Shown piece after piece: positions 44,542 to 55,814 of a stretch of 64,000 bases of DNA. Numbering within the stretch: the stretch's first letter is position 1; each line of letters starts with the position of its first letter. The stretch is from NCBI GenBank assembly GCA_023091665.1, contig JALJCQ010000015.1:496001-560000 (forward strand). Direction: 5' to 3'. Under the pieces are notes generated by a model that did not search any database, was not told the origin of the DNA, and saw only the letters and a list, made by a program, of their open reading frames with translations. Source of the stretch: Pythium myriotylum (lineage: Eukaryota > Oomycota > Peronosporomycetes > Pythiales > Pythiaceae). A program made the position numbers and the translations under genes.

Positions 44542-45333
44542 CTAGTTCTTGGTGAGGTGGATCTCGCTCTCAGCGTAGTTGCAGAGCGGCGGCAAGGGCC
44601 CATCACCAAGCATCTCCGGCTCCGAGCTGTCCGTCTTGCCCTGCGACCACGTGCACACCTTGACCTTGGACTTGCTCGACTTGATGTGCACGTTCTTGAA
44701 GGTGGCCTGGTCGCCGAAGTTCTTGTTGACAGTGGCGATGCCGGCGGTCGGGTTGACCGCGAGCACGTTGGAGATGGTGACCTTGCGCGCGACCTGGGTC
44801 TTGCAGTTGCCGCACGAGCGGTAGACCTTGCCGAAGTTCTCGGCGTAGAAGCCGTCGATGATGACGTGTCCGGCGCCGTTGTGCTGGATGAGCTTGTCGT
44901 TGCCGTTGCGCGCGCCACCGCCCGTGACGGTGGTGACGCTCGAGGCCGACCCGCCCTTGATGGTCAGCGCGTCCTCGCACACGTCGTCCCACCAGACGTT
45001 CTCGAGCTTGCATCCGTGGTTCTCGCAGTGGACGCCCTCGGCCTGGTTCTTGCCGATGATGACGTTCTTGAGCGTGGCGCCGGGCTCGACGAGGAAGACG
45101 GCGGTGGCGGCGCCGCTTTCTTTGTTGCCGGTGCACGTGATGTCGGATCGCTCGTAGACCTGCATCTTGCCGTCGAAGACGGTGCCGGCCTTGACGGTGA
45201 TGGGTTTGTTGTTGCGGACGGGGGTTCCCTTGGCGGTGGGCCACGAGCCGGTGGGCAGCGGCGCGGCGTCGGCGTCGGTGGCGAAGTGTGCGAGCGCGAG
45301 CAGCGCGGTGGCGACGGCGATCTTGGTGAGCAT
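44542..45333 (-). CDS. PL3 pectate lyase, copy 12 (class C promoter)
   Basis: A complete consensus 263 aa secreted pectate lyase with L148, unlike copy 9. The upstream region is class C. It is in tandem on the same strand with copy 13. Confidence 0.94.
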   Translation of the reverse strand: MLTKIAVATALLALAHFATDADAAPLPTGSWPTAKGTPVRNNKPITVKAGTVFDGKMQVYERSDITCTGNKESGAATAVFLVEPGATLKNVIIGKNQAEGVHCENHGCKLENVWWDDVCEDALTIKGGSASSVTTVTGGGARNGNDKLIQHNGAGHVIIDGFYAENFGKVYRSCGNCKTQVARKVTISNVLAVNPTAGIATVNKNFGDQATFKNVHIKSSKSKVKVCTWSQGKTDSSEPEMLGDGPLPPLCNYAESEIHLTKN

Positions 45334-45374
45334 GGTTGGGTTGGTCTTGCGGGGCTACTTGAGTACTTAGTGGC

Positions 45375-45388
45375 GAATTTGGGAATGA
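45375..45388 (-). promoter_or_regulatory. Candidate captured core promoter, copy 12
   Basis: Minus-strand TCATTCCCAAATTC about 42-55 bp before the ATG. Confidence 0.45.
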
Positions 45389-46682
45389 TCTGACAAGTCT
45401 CATAGGTGAACGAAGTAGTTTGATCGTCGCAGCGAGTGAGAGCGATGTGGTAAGGGAAGGTTTCTGCGTCATCAGATCTGAAAAGATGTGGTCTCGGCAG
45501 CTTCAAGCAGCTTACTCTGCCTTCACGAGTCCATGCTTCCCATCATCAAGGAAATCAAGCTATGCGTAGCTCCTTTGCGTCGAGCGGCTAATATTGTACA
45601 TCTCTTCTTCGTCGCTGAGTCGTCCGGATGTTTGGAACTCGCGTAAATCCAGCTGGCACCATCTCGTAACACCACGACCACTCAACGATGTTGAAGTGAT
45701 GCTCAAAGAATCCGAGGTGGACCCCACGACCAAGTCGGCCCCATCTCCAGATGGTCCCACTTACCAAATCGTTTGTTGACAACACGGATTGCTGATCTGA
45801 GACCAAAAGATCCTACACATTATCGACGATAATTGCATGCGCGTGGAGACGAAATCAAATGCGATCGACATGTTAGTAGTGAGGTGTGAAAGTTGAGTGG
45901 GGGTCTTGGGTATGGCGGCAAAGTCGATATTCAGGACCCCACTGAGTGATCTCCAAAGCGCGTACACGATCGATCAAATGCGAGTCAAGAATTCGTTGCG
46001 TCGGTCATTGTAGCGCACCGTCGACTGGAACTCGAACAATGCTGTAGAGAAGGTGGTATGGTCGCCTGCGCTTGGTCACAGAACGCCAACGCAAAACTCA
46101 AATTTGACAGAGCAAAACAAGAAATCGCAAGTAACGTCACGTCAACATGATGCGTACACTGATGACGCCACTGTAGAAACATCCTGTTCCCCCGAAACCA
46201 GGCGGGCTGTTCGATTGTTGAAGATTAACGGTGGACGACTACATCGGAGATCTTGATAGGACTCGCCGATGCGAAAGTCGTCTTCACCCAACAAACAATG
46301 CTCCACGACGTGGTTTTATCAGAGTGACCTCTCCTCAACTTCTACATTGCTCGCTTGGAAATTATCGGAGACAAATTGTCATGGGTGCGACCTTTCTTGG
46401 AGAAGATAAAGTCCTGACAAAACGAAATGCACAACCGATCGTTTCATTATGTGATTGAAGGCACGAATCAGTTCAGATACTCCCACACAAGCGGAATCAT
46501 AGACTAGCAAATTGTTAGGATGTATTGGCAATGAAAAGTCGCGAGCTTTTGCCACTAAAAGGTCGCCAGCTATCTTGGATAGCCAGTCTATTAAAGTTGA
46601 GTGGATTCCCGATTTCTATAGTGAGTTCAAGTTCATCGAAACATCGCACCGTTGATTTCGCCCATTTTGGATGTACCCCTTA

Positions 46683-47275
46683 TCAAACTCCACTTGAAAA
46701 CCCACTGGCAATATCAAAGTTGGGGTGTATGTAAATGTCCCCTTTGACACTGTGAAGGTGGGGAGGGTCGCAAGTCAAAGAACCTTTTAGCCGGGTATAA
46801 CTACCCCGTTTGCTCCACCTGGTGGAGATGAAGCCAGTCGCGAAAGTTATAGGGAGGAAGTTCTTCGAGCCTCCACGCGATGGATTCGCGTATCCGCATA
46901 CACCCCAGTCACGTAACGTCCCTAAAGGATTATTTCGACCTCCGAGAATTTCTTGCCGCTGACTTGCTTCCGAGTTAGTCTTGGGAATAGTTGGGTCTGA
47001 CCGAGGTGTATCACAAAGCACTTGAAGGACTTGTTGGTAGAGGGCGTCGGGGAGTACCATGGCTTGTCCTGTCGACCAGATCTTGTCGTCATCATAGCCT
47101 CGGGTACGCCATGTCTGGATGGAGACCAGGGACTCCAGCACACACTGCTGCCACACGGCTTGGAAATTTTGGAAGGGATCCGCCGCAGAGTAGTCTTCTT
47201 CGGGTTGACTCTGGTAAAGCAAGGTGAGATCCCGAGCTTTCGGCGACGTGTGAGGTAGGCGAACGATGAAGGCAA
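46683..47275 (-). pseudogene. Degenerate coding region, copy of 20039-20631
   Basis: Same broken frames as 20039-20631. The family is not recognised. Confidence 0.28.
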
Positions 47276-47524
47276 AGTCTATTTAGCGCAATAAATATAC
47301 ACTAGCTGGAGCTCGATGCGACCCGGAGTTACGGTGGGTCAACCTGGCTGGCAAGCTAGGGGATGTAGGCGGATGCTTCTTCGACACGGGCTCGTGTGGA
47401 AACCTAGGGCCTGGAGGTGCTCGATCAGTCTTCATTAGGCTAACCTGTGACACCGTCCATGCCGAAGTCATCGTCAGGTTGAGTCCGGTGATTTCGTGTC
47501 AATGTCAATGCCAATGTATTTTTA

Positions 47525-47584
47525 GTCACGGTCAGTTTCAATTCTGTTGCAGTCTCATGCAACAGAATTGAAACTGACCGTGAC
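47525..47584. repeat. 27-bp foldback, unit 3
   Basis: Same perfect arms and loop as 20881-20940. Confidence 0.9.
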
Positions 47585-47860
47585 GTGGACGCTAGCGTAA
47601 GATGGCAAGCTTTCTCGACGACAGCCCTCCTCGGAGCTCGCCCCGGAGCATCTTCTTCTATTCAGGGAATATGCCATCGACACCGTAGTCACACTCAAGA
47701 ACGATGTATATTCTACTATTTTTCTTGTTTTTTGGGCCGGGGATTCTTCTCGAAGATTTGGATGAATACACACACACATGGTGCAGATCCCAACTGATAC
47801 TGCAGGCGGTAAAGCCGCACGAGTGAGTGGTCGAGTCTACATTCTGCGCCTCACACCACG

Positions 47861-48652
47861 CTAGTTCTTGGTGAGGTGGATCTCGCTCTCGGCGTAATTG
47901 CAGAGCGGCGGCAAGGGCCCATCACCAAGCATCTCCGGCTCCGAGCTGTCCGTCTTGCCCTGCGACCACGTGCACACCTTGACCTTGGACTTGCTCGACT
48001 TGATGTGCACGTTCTTGAAGGTGGCCTGGTCGCCGAAGTTCTTGTTGACAGTGGCGATGCCGGCGGTCGGGTTGACCGCGAGCACGTTGGAGATGGTGAC
48101 CTTGCGCGCGACCTGGGTCTTGCAGTTGCCGCACGAGCGGTAGACCTTGCCGAAGTTCTCGGCGTAGAAGCCGTCGATGATGACGTGTCCGGCGCCGTTG
48201 TGCTGGATGAGCTTGTCGTTGCCGTTGCGCGCGCCACCGCCCGTGACGGTGGTGACGCTCGAGGCCGACCCGCCCTTGATGGTCAGCGCGTCCTCGCACA
48301 CGTCGTCCCACCAGACGTTCTCGAGCTTGCATCCGTGGTTCTCGCAGTGGACGCCCTCGGCCTGGTTCTTGCCGATGATGACGTTCTTGAGCGTGGCGCC
48401 GGGCTCGACGAGGAAGACGGCGGTGGCGGCGCCGCTTTCTTTGTTGCCGGTGCACGTGATGTCGGATCGCTCGTAGACCTGCATCTTGCCGTCGAAGACG
48501 GTGCCGGCCTTGACGGTGATGGGTTTGTTGTTGCGGACGGGGGTTCCCTTGGCGGTGGGCCACGAGCCGGTGGGCAGCGGCGCGGCGTCGGCGTCGGTGG
48601 CGAAGTGTGCGAGCGCGAGCAGCGCGGTGGCGACGGCGATCTTGGTGAGCAT
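47861..48652 (-). CDS. PL3 pectate lyase, copy 13 (consensus protein)
   Basis: A complete consensus 263 aa secreted pectate lyase. It has a class A short upstream region and is head-to-head with copy 14 across a LINE-free loop. Confidence 0.95.
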   Translation of the reverse strand: MLTKIAVATALLALAHFATDADAAPLPTGSWPTAKGTPVRNNKPITVKAGTVFDGKMQVYERSDITCTGNKESGAATAVFLVEPGATLKNVIIGKNQAEGVHCENHGCKLENVWWDDVCEDALTIKGGSASSVTTVTGGGARNGNDKLIQHNGAGHVIIDGFYAENFGKVYRSCGNCKTQVARKVTISNVLAVNPTAGIATVNKNFGDQATFKNVHIKSSKSKVKVCTWSQGKTDSSEPEMLGDGPLPPLCNYAESEIHLTKN

Positions 48653-48765
48653 GGTTGGGCTGGTTTGGGTTTGGGTTTGAGTTTGAGTTGTAGGTTTGGT
48701 GTGGTTTGACTTGGTCTGCTGGGGTGTGGTGTTGTTTGCTTGGTTCGACTGGAGTGGTCGGGGGC

Positions 48766-48779
48766 AAGTTGGGAAGTGA
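48766..48779 (-). promoter_or_regulatory. Candidate Inr+FPR core promoter, copy 13
   Basis: Minus-strand TCACTTCCCAACTT about 115 bp before the ATG. Confidence 0.5.
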
Positions 48780-50432
48780 GTGAGGGAGTGAGTGAGAGAG
48801 CGAGCGAGTGAGTGAGAGGATGAGAGGGTGTGACGGTGTGACGGTGTGAGGGTGGATGAAAGCGTGGGGCGGCGGCGGTGTGGATGTGGCTGTGGCGGTG
48901 TGGGTGGGTGATTGCGTCGTGCCTCTTGGGCACGGATCTCCTCGTGGCAGTTAATGACACGGATGGGAGATGCATGGCAGCCCGGTGGCCGAGTGGCCCG
49001 TTGGCCAGGTGGCTGGCTCCCCGGTACGCCTCGACGCATGCATGCGTCTTGCCGGATTGCGGCGTTGCGTAGTTGCGTAGTTGCGTGGTTGCGTGATTGC
49101 CACGTCAATGATTCGTTCGTGTGGGTTGGAGCGTCGGCGGCATAGTCGTGGTCACGGCTGACGGGCGTACTATACGAATCCACAGAGACCTCGGTCTCTA
49201 GACGTGTGGATGACGTGCGTCCTGTCTCTACCGACCGGCCTTCGCGTACTATATAGTTTACGGCCAGGATGCGGGCAATCTGTCCGCAGGATGTGCAACT
49301 CGCTCTGTCGGTGTGACAGTCTGCACTACGCGACCGACCGCGTGGATGGCGCCAGCCGCGGCTTTGTTGACCAGGACGTCCTACCCACGCCCACGCGGTC
49401 CCATGGAATGATACCTGATCCTGCTCATGTGGGTGAGATGCGTGTGGTGTATCCGGGTATGGATGGGCATGGACAATTTCGTACGTGTGGGCTGGCTCTG
49501 CAGCTGGTATGTTGATCACGCGCACGCGGTCGCATGATTGAGGTCATTAATCGGCCGTTGCTCAGGATGGGACAGCATGCAGGATGGACGAGGATTGATT
49601 GGGTAAGATAAGCTACGATAGCATAGGTTTGGATACGTTTGGATAGGATAAGATCGGAGATCGGAGCCGAACTGAGAAAGCTGAGCAGACCCGCGCCCCA
49701 TCACGAATAGGATATGCGACAGTGCTGGATGTATAAAACATGCTCCAGTGCCGTCACTGAGTTCGAGTGTTCGTCGTCGGTTAGTCGGATTGGTGGGAGA
49801 CTGCGTGCGTAGTGTCATAATGTACAGGGATATGTACTATTCGTCCGAGTGCGTAGAAGGTCCGGATGTTATGCATTTCCTTGTGAGTCTCAACTCGCCT
49901 CGTTTCGCCTCAGCTCGTCTCGTCAATATGGACCACCGAGGTTGGTGGAGGAGTATGGCTGTCTTTGCCTGATTGATACATTGGCGTAGGAAATGCGGAT
50001 CACCGGTCTGGGGAGAATCCGTTTGGGCCAGGGACCTCCCCGCATCTGTGCTTGCGGCGCGGTGGATGGTGAGTCCACTGACGAAACGAGGAGACTTCTG
50101 CAGAGCATGATGCACCGACTGCATCGAAGACCGTCGGCGCAACAGAAGAAAGGCTGTGGTGGCCTGAACTCACACTCTTTCGACACGGTTAGAACATAGC
50201 GGAGAACGAAAGGTCACTGTCGAGAACATAATCGGTCCATCAAGCTGGACAGCCATTGCTGTATGTCAGGGAGCCATGGCTCCTGACAACACATGGTTTT
50301 GTCATCTCTTTCGTGTTCACTTTCACCTTCGCGCAGAGGCAGACCGCAGACGGAGTCATCTGAAGCAGCGGACGGTTTTGTCGCGGTTAATCAGCGGTAG
50401 CAGCAGCAATCGAGTCCGGAGTCTCGATTCCA

Positions 50433-50551
50433 GAGCCTGGAGCCTGGAGCCTGGAGCCTGGAGCCTGGAGCCTGGAGCCTGGAGCCTGGAGCCTGGAGCC
50501 TGGAGCCTGGAGCCTGGAGCCTGGAGCCTGGAGCCTGGAGCCTGGAGCCTA
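50433..50551 (+). repeat. GAGCCTG heptamer array, 17 units
   Basis: 119 bp, the longest of the five equivalent arrays. Confidence 0.9.
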
Positions 50552-51100
50552 GAGTCTGGAGCCTGAAGCCCGGAGCCTGAAGCCTGGAACCCGGAGCCTA
50601 AAGTCCGGATTGCGCAGTCCAGAGTACGGATGTGGCCACTGACCACACCACGCCCACTGACCATCGAAGCGCGTCTTGTCCCTACGGATGGGAACGCAAG
50701 GGATCACGCACAAACGCGCGCCGCGAGCGTTCGATCAGCTGACGATTGTTTGTGTCGTTTATGGACCCATCGACTCGCTATGTCGATGGAACGTAAAAAT
50801 ACAAGCTCTTATCTGTCGCTTTCTCATAAGCCACACCAGGCGTCCAATTCTGTGCACTTGACTCTGTGTGTTTTATTGCACAAGCTCTCCCATTCACGAG
50901 TGCATGTCTCATGCGAAGCCGTACTCATCCAGCTTCGTGTTTTGACGAAGACCCCACGATCAAGTGGTTTCAAGGATCAGGGAGCAGTGCTCATCCTCAG
51001 CGTCTCAGGTCCAGCTGGATGCCAGCTCGACGTTAACGAGGGCTTTACTGTATATTATATTATCCTATGCTATCCAACCGTGTCCAATCGATGCTCGTCC

Positions 51101-51115
51101 GTTCTGCATCCTGTC
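51101..51115 (+). other. Empty target site of the LINE, haplotype 2
   Basis: gttctgcatcctgtc followed directly by ccatcctgag. It differs by one base from the haplotype-1 empty site and matches the left flank of insertion 3. Confidence 0.88.
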
Positions 51116-51416
51116 CCATCCTGAGCAACGACCGATTAATGACCTCAATCATGCGACCGCGCGCGCGTGATCAACATACCAGCTGCAGAGCCAGCCCACA
51201 CGTACGAAATTGTCTATGCCCATCCATATTAATACCCGGATACATCACACGCAACTCACCCACATGAGCAGGATCAGGTATCATTCCATGGGACCGCGTG
51301 GAGGAGAGTAGGACGTCCTGGTCAACAAAGCCGCGGCTGGGATACTACCTACCCAACACTGAGACGCTGAAGCGAGACGAGAGACGCAAGACCGGGTCAC
51401 AGGCACCCAGTGCCGG

Positions 51417-51493
51417 GTTGCAGGTTGCAGGTTGCAGGTTGCAGGTTGCAGGTTGCAGGTTGCAGGTTGCAGGTTGCGGGTTGCGGGTTGCCG
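51417..51493 (+). repeat. GTTGCAG heptamer array, 11 units
   Basis: Eight GTTGCAG, two GTTGCGG and one GTTGCCG unit, against 6 units at 5240. Confidence 0.9.
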
Positions 51494-52184
51494 GTAGCAG
51501 TATCGAATAGCAAGAAGCGTGTCGATAGTCATCCTTTGCTGGCTCGCCGAGCAGCTACTAATAGCCGGTCACCACATATCACTCACATCCGTCCTCGAAC
51601 CGGAATCGAAGTGCCATCCACGCGGTCGGTCGCGTAGTGCAGACTGTCACACCAACAGAGCGAGTTGCACATCCTGCGGACAGATTGCCCGCATCCTGGC
51701 CGTAAACTATATAGTACGCGAAGGCCGGTCGGTAGAGACAGGACGCACGTCATCCACACGTCTAGAGACCGAGGTCTCTGTGGATTCGTATAGTACGCCC
51801 ATCGGCCATGACCACGACTATGCTGCCGACGCTCCAACCCACGCGAACGAATCATTGACGTGGCAATCACGCAACCACGCAACTACGCAACTACGCAACG
51901 CCGCAATCCGGCAAGACGCATGCATGCGTCGAGGCGTACCGGGGAGCCAGCCACCTGGCCAACGGGCCACTCGGCCACCGGGCTGCCATGCATCTCCCAT
52001 CCGTGTCATTAACTGCCACGAGGAGATCCGTGCCCAAGAGGCACGACGCAATCACCCACCCACACCGCCACAGCCACATCCACACCGCCGCCGCCCCTAC
52101 GCTTTCATCCACCCTCACACCGTCACACCGTCACACCCTCTCATCCTCTCACTCACTCGCTCGCTCGCTCACTCACTCCCTCAC

Positions 52185-52198
52185 TCACTTCCCAACTT
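52185..52198 (+). promoter_or_regulatory. Candidate Inr+FPR core promoter, copy 14
   Basis: TCACTTCCCAACTT about 115 bp before the ATG. Confidence 0.5.
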
Positions 52199-52311
52199 GC
52201 CCCCGACCACTCCAGTCGAACCAAGCAAACAACACCACACCCCAGCAGACCAAGTCAAACCACACCAAACCCACAACCCAAACTCAAACCCAAACCCAAA
52301 CCAGCCCAACC

Positions 52312-53103
52312 ATGCTCACCAAGATCGCCGTCGCCACCGCGCTGCTCGCGCTCGCACACTTCGCCACCGACGCCGACGCCGCGCCGCTGCCCACCGGCTC
52401 GTGGCCCACCGCCAAGGGAACCCCCGTCCGCAACAACAAACCCATCACCGTCAAGGCCGGCACCGTCTTCGACGGCAAGATGCAGGTCTACGAGCGATCC
52501 GACATCACGTGCACCGGCAACAAAGAAAGCGGCGCCGCCACCGCCGTCTTCCTCGTCGAGCCCGGCGCCACGCTCAAGAACGTCATCATCGGCAAGAACC
52601 AGGCCGAGGGCGTCCACTGCGAGAACCACGGATGCAAGCTCGAGAACGTCTGGTGGGACGACGTGTGCGAGGACGCGCTGACCATCAAGGGCGGGTCGGC
52701 CTCGAGCGTCACCACCGTCACGGGCGGTGGCGCGCGCAACGGCAACGACAAGCTCATCCAGCACAACGGCGCCGGACACGTCATCATCGACGGCTTCTAC
52801 GCCGAGAACTTCGGCAAGGTCTACCGCTCGTGCGGCAACTGCAAGACCCAGGTCGCGCGCAAGGTCACCATCTCCAACGTGCTCGCGGTCAACCCGACCG
52901 CCGGCATCGCCACTGTCAACAAGAACTTCGGCGACCAGGCCACCTTCAAGAACGTGCACATCAAGTCGAGCAAGTCCAAGGTCAAGGTGTGCACGTGGTC
53001 GCAGGGCAAGACGGACAGCTCGGAGCCGGAGATGCTTGGTGATGGGCCCTTGCCGCCGCTCTGCAACTACGCCGAGAGCGAGATCCACCTCACCAAGAAC
53101 TAG
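52312..53103 (+). CDS. PL3 pectate lyase, copy 14 (consensus protein)
   Basis: A complete consensus 263 aa secreted pectate lyase, the last of the array. It has a class A long upstream region. The common 3' flank continues for only about 30 bp (to about 53133) and then gives way to single-copy sequence, which fixes the right edge of the amplification. Confidence 0.95.
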   Translation: MLTKIAVATALLALAHFATDADAAPLPTGSWPTAKGTPVRNNKPITVKAGTVFDGKMQVYERSDITCTGNKESGAATAVFLVEPGATLKNVIIGKNQAEGVHCENHGCKLENVWWDDVCEDALTIKGGSASSVTTVTGGGARNGNDKLIQHNGAGHVIIDGFYAENFGKVYRSCGNCKTQVARKVTISNVLAVNPTAGIATVNKNFGDQATFKNVHIKSSKSKVKVCTWSQGKTDSSEPEMLGDGPLPPLCNYAESEIHLTKN

Positions 53104-53133
53104 CGTGGTGTGAGGCGCAGAATGTAGACTCGT

Positions 53134-53732
53134 TCAATCGTGTGGGAAATGAGTGTGATAGTTTTCTCTTTAAGTCTCCAGAGCAGCAAGAAACCTTCCT
53201 AGTACGTGATTTGCCTTCCTTCGGATCAGTGGTTCCAGTTGAAAAAGAGTAGGTATCGACGTTATGGACACTGTGTTTGTTGTGTGGTCAGCGATTGTGA
53301 TCAATATCTGTCGATGAAATTGAAAGACCTCATTGGTGGTGATCATCATTTCATTCAGTTGAAGTTTGATGGGACGATCGGTTGACTGATTTCTTGCTCG
53401 AGACAGAGCACATCAACATCTTGACGTATCTTGAGACGCGTCAATGATTTCTCAGCATGCAGAAGGGAAGATGACCATTGCAGAGCACATAGTGACGTTC
53501 CTCAGATACCTCATTTACGGCTCTCTCCTTCGATCCTGACCTTTCCTACGGACTACTCGTTGCAAGGTCGGCAGAACTCGATGGGCAAACTCGCGGACAT
53601 TAGACTTGCAGCGGCGTCAAGTCCATGCGCGCGTGGAATCCACCGAAAGAGTTCGCCATGATCATCATCCCGACGCTTGACATTGTCTTGCATGCCAAAG
53701 GATAGCATCCTCTACCAGCAAAAAAAATACGT
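53134..53732. other. Single-copy spacer at right edge of the array
   Basis: No gene, repeat or RNA recognised. It is less GC-rich than the array. It forms the 3' side of the coiled-coil gene. Confidence 0.6.
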
Positions 53733-55814
53733 TTACTTCTTGATGGGCGATGAACCTCCGCTTGACTCACTCGACGTTCCAGCTGAGATCGCTGCCACAT
53801 CTTCGACGTGCTGTTTCAACAGTTTTTGGATGCCCTCTTCGTCGTCGTCCTTCACGACGACACTCCCACTAAATGTGTGGCCCTCGTCTGTGCCATTTTT
53901 CTTCTCTGGACGGACAAGCATGAAGCTTTCTGACTCGTTCTCTACGTACGCTGGTATACGGGCGCGCAGCGTAGCGTCGATGAGGCGATTGTTATCACGA
54001 ATCCGCACAGACACGTACTGGCGCGTGACACTGGCTACTTGATGTGTGATCGTACTCACATATTGCTGAAGCAGTTCCTCCGCTGAGCCCGTGTCTCGCA
54101 CGAGCTTCTCCACAAGTTGCTTCATGCCCTTCACGCTCTTTCCGAGATCTCTCGTCTCCTGACGCGAAGTCTTCACCCAAGTGTCCATGAGAACAAGGTT
54201 CTCTCTCAGCTCCGAGGTCTCCGTTTTGTACTCGCTATGGAATTGCTTATACTGCGTCTGTAGTTGATGAACGCTGCGAGTGAGTGTCTCGACGGATGTG
54301 GTCGTCGTTGTAGTCACGCTCATGGCAGTCGTCTGACTCGTTTGAGACTGGCTGATAGTGCTGAGTTGAATATCTGAGGCAAGCTTACTCCATTTCACTT
54401 GTTCCGCCTTCCATTTCTCGTCCATCTCGTTGATCTTGTTTTGGATTACACGCAGCTGGGAAGCGACTGTTGACGATCTGTCGTGCCACGATCCGAACTC
54501 ACCCTCAAGCTGCTGGAGCCATTCTTCGTGTTCGCCAAAGCGGCTCTGGATTCGACTTTCAAGCCCGACGCGCTGTTTACTCTCTTGCCCGAGCCGCTCT
54601 TCAAAGTAGGCGCTAAGCTTGCCGAGAGAAGCCTCGTGCTCCTCGGCAAGCGCTCCAAACACAGCGTCGTATGGTAACTGCGAGTGGGGCGACGCAGCGC
54701 TCGAGTCCTTCAGTCGTTCGTCCACGGTAGCTGTAACGGCCTGGTCCACTTGCTGGGTCAGTGCTGCAATACACCTAGTCTCGACCTCTTTCGTCGCGGC
54801 CATGAGCTTGGCGTCAATCTCCTCGCGCAACGTCTGCACGAGGTTCTTGATCTGGCTGTTTTTTCCGTGCTTGCCGATGGGAACGCCCAGTACTTTCGAA
54901 ATCTGTGCCAACTGCGACTGGAACGCGCTTTGTCGCCCTTCGAGCGTGGACACACGATCCGTGATTCCACTTGCGGCCGACGACGGCGAGTCCACAGAGG
55001 GCGGATACCCGCCGCCAGGTGGAGGCGTCGGAGGCAGCGGAGGGTGTGCCATCATGCCCATGGCCGGCTGCGGCGGCGCGACGATGCCAGGCGGCCCATT
55101 CGCGAGGTTCGCGCCGTTCGCAGGCGTGACAAGCGCACTGATCTGCTGCTGGAGCGCGAGCACTTTCTGTTCGAGATCCGAGACGCGGAGCTTGAGAGGC
55201 TCGCAGTTGCACGGTCCGCCTGCGGAGGCGTTGCTGGTCGTGCGCACGCGCTGCTGCTGGTGGTGGTGGAGGCTCTGCGCCTCGACCTGCTGGCGCACAA
55301 ACTCTTGCAGCGCGAGCGCGAGTTCCTTGCCCTTGGCTTCGACGTGGCCGCTGTACGCGGGCGCCGCCGCGGCCGGCGAGAAGGCGCCCGCGGCCGGCGA
55401 GAGCGCGCCGAAGGCCGACGACGGCACGAAGTGGCTCGAGGTCGCCGAGAGCGAGGACGTGGCGGCGAGCGCGTCGTCGCCCCAGACGCCGAGCGCGAGC
55501 GGCGGCGCCGCGCCGGGTATCCGCTCGCTGGCGGCGGCGGCGCCGCGGAAGGCCGGCTGGAGGTACGTGAGGTAGGAGGGCAGCGCCTCTTCCTCGCGCT
55601 CTTCTTCCTCGGGCGCCGAGCGGTTCCAGAGCAGTCGCGACTTGCCGTAGCCGATGGCCGAGGCGTTGGCGTTCACGGGCGTTGGCGTGGGCGTGGGCGC
55701 GGAGGCCGAGGCGGCGTCGAAGGGCCCGGCGTCGAAGCCCCAGACGCGGCGGCCGTTGGAGGAGGCCGCCGCGGGCGCCGTCGACGCGGACGCAGACTCG
55801 CCGGACGCCCACAT
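53733..55814 (-). CDS. Coiled-coil protein of unknown function
   Basis: 693 aa with no enzymatic domain recognised. The N-terminal 150 residues are Ala/Ser/Pro-rich and low in complexity. A basic helix with a His/Gln run (LHHHQQQRVR) follows. A heptad-like segment (LRVSDLEQKVLALQQQISAL) precedes a proline-rich linker. The second half is mostly long charged helices (e.g. LESRIQSRFGEHEEWLQQLE) broken by a Ser/Thr run (SVTTTTTTSVETL). The C-terminus is acidic then Ser-rich, ending SSPIKK. There is no signal peptide or membrane segment. The layout suggests a cytoplasmic scaffold or cytoskeletal or trafficking adaptor, which is inference only. Start: first ATG of the frame. It is divergent from the membrane-protein gene at 56281, with about 470 bp between them. 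Confidence 0.8.
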   Translation of the reverse strand: MWASGESASASTAPAAASSNGRRVWGFDAGPFDAASASAPTPTPTPVNANASAIGYGKSRLLWNRSAPEEEEREEEALPSYLTYLQPAFRGAAAASERIPGAAPPLALGVWGDDALAATSSLSATSSHFVPSSAFGALSPAAGAFSPAAAAPAYSGHVEAKGKELALALQEFVRQQVEAQSLHHHQQQRVRTTSNASAGGPCNCEPLKLRVSDLEQKVLALQQQISALVTPANGANLANGPPGIVAPPQPAMGMMAHPPLPPTPPPGGGYPPSVDSPSSAASGITDRVSTLEGRQSAFQSQLAQISKVLGVPIGKHGKNSQIKNLVQTLREEIDAKLMAATKEVETRCIAALTQQVDQAVTATVDERLKDSSAASPHSQLPYDAVFGALAEEHEASLGKLSAYFEERLGQESKQRVGLESRIQSRFGEHEEWLQQLEGEFGSWHDRSSTVASQLRVIQNKINEMDEKWKAEQVKWSKLASDIQLSTISQSQTSQTTAMSVTTTTTTSVETLTRSVHQLQTQYKQFHSEYKTETSELRENLVLMDTWVKTSRQETRDLGKSVKGMKQLVEKLVRDTGSAEELLQQYVSTITHQVASVTRQYVSVRIRDNNRLIDATLRARIPAYVENESESFMLVRPEKKNGTDEGHTFSGSVVVKDDDEEGIQKLLKQHVEDVAAISAGTSSESSGGSSPIKK

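Larger units (their letters stand above)
45334..47860. other. 2.5 kb spacer between copies 12 and 13
   Basis: Near-identical to 18690-21215. The degenerate region is at 46683-47275 and the foldback at 47525-47584. No intact gene is seen. Confidence 0.65.
48653..52311. other. Head-to-head spacer of pair 13/14, LINE-free
   Basis: The left arm is the class A short subtype and the right arm the class A long subtype with a GTTGCAG array. The loop holds a GAGCCTG array of 17 units and the haplotype-2 empty LINE target. No gene is seen. Confidence 0.7.
16622..53103. repeat. Three tandem large units
   Basis: Unit 1 is 16622-29675, unit 2 is 29676-43252 and unit 3 is 43253-53103. Order in each: tail-to-tail spacer, class C lyase gene (-), 2.5 kb spacer, class A lyase (-), loop, lyase (+). 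Corresponding genes are offset by 13,067 bp (6 to 9, 7 to 10) and 13,577-13,578 bp (8 to 11, 9 to 12, 10 to 13). The differences come almost wholly from heptamer array length. Unit 3 lacks the LINE. Confidence 0.92.
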
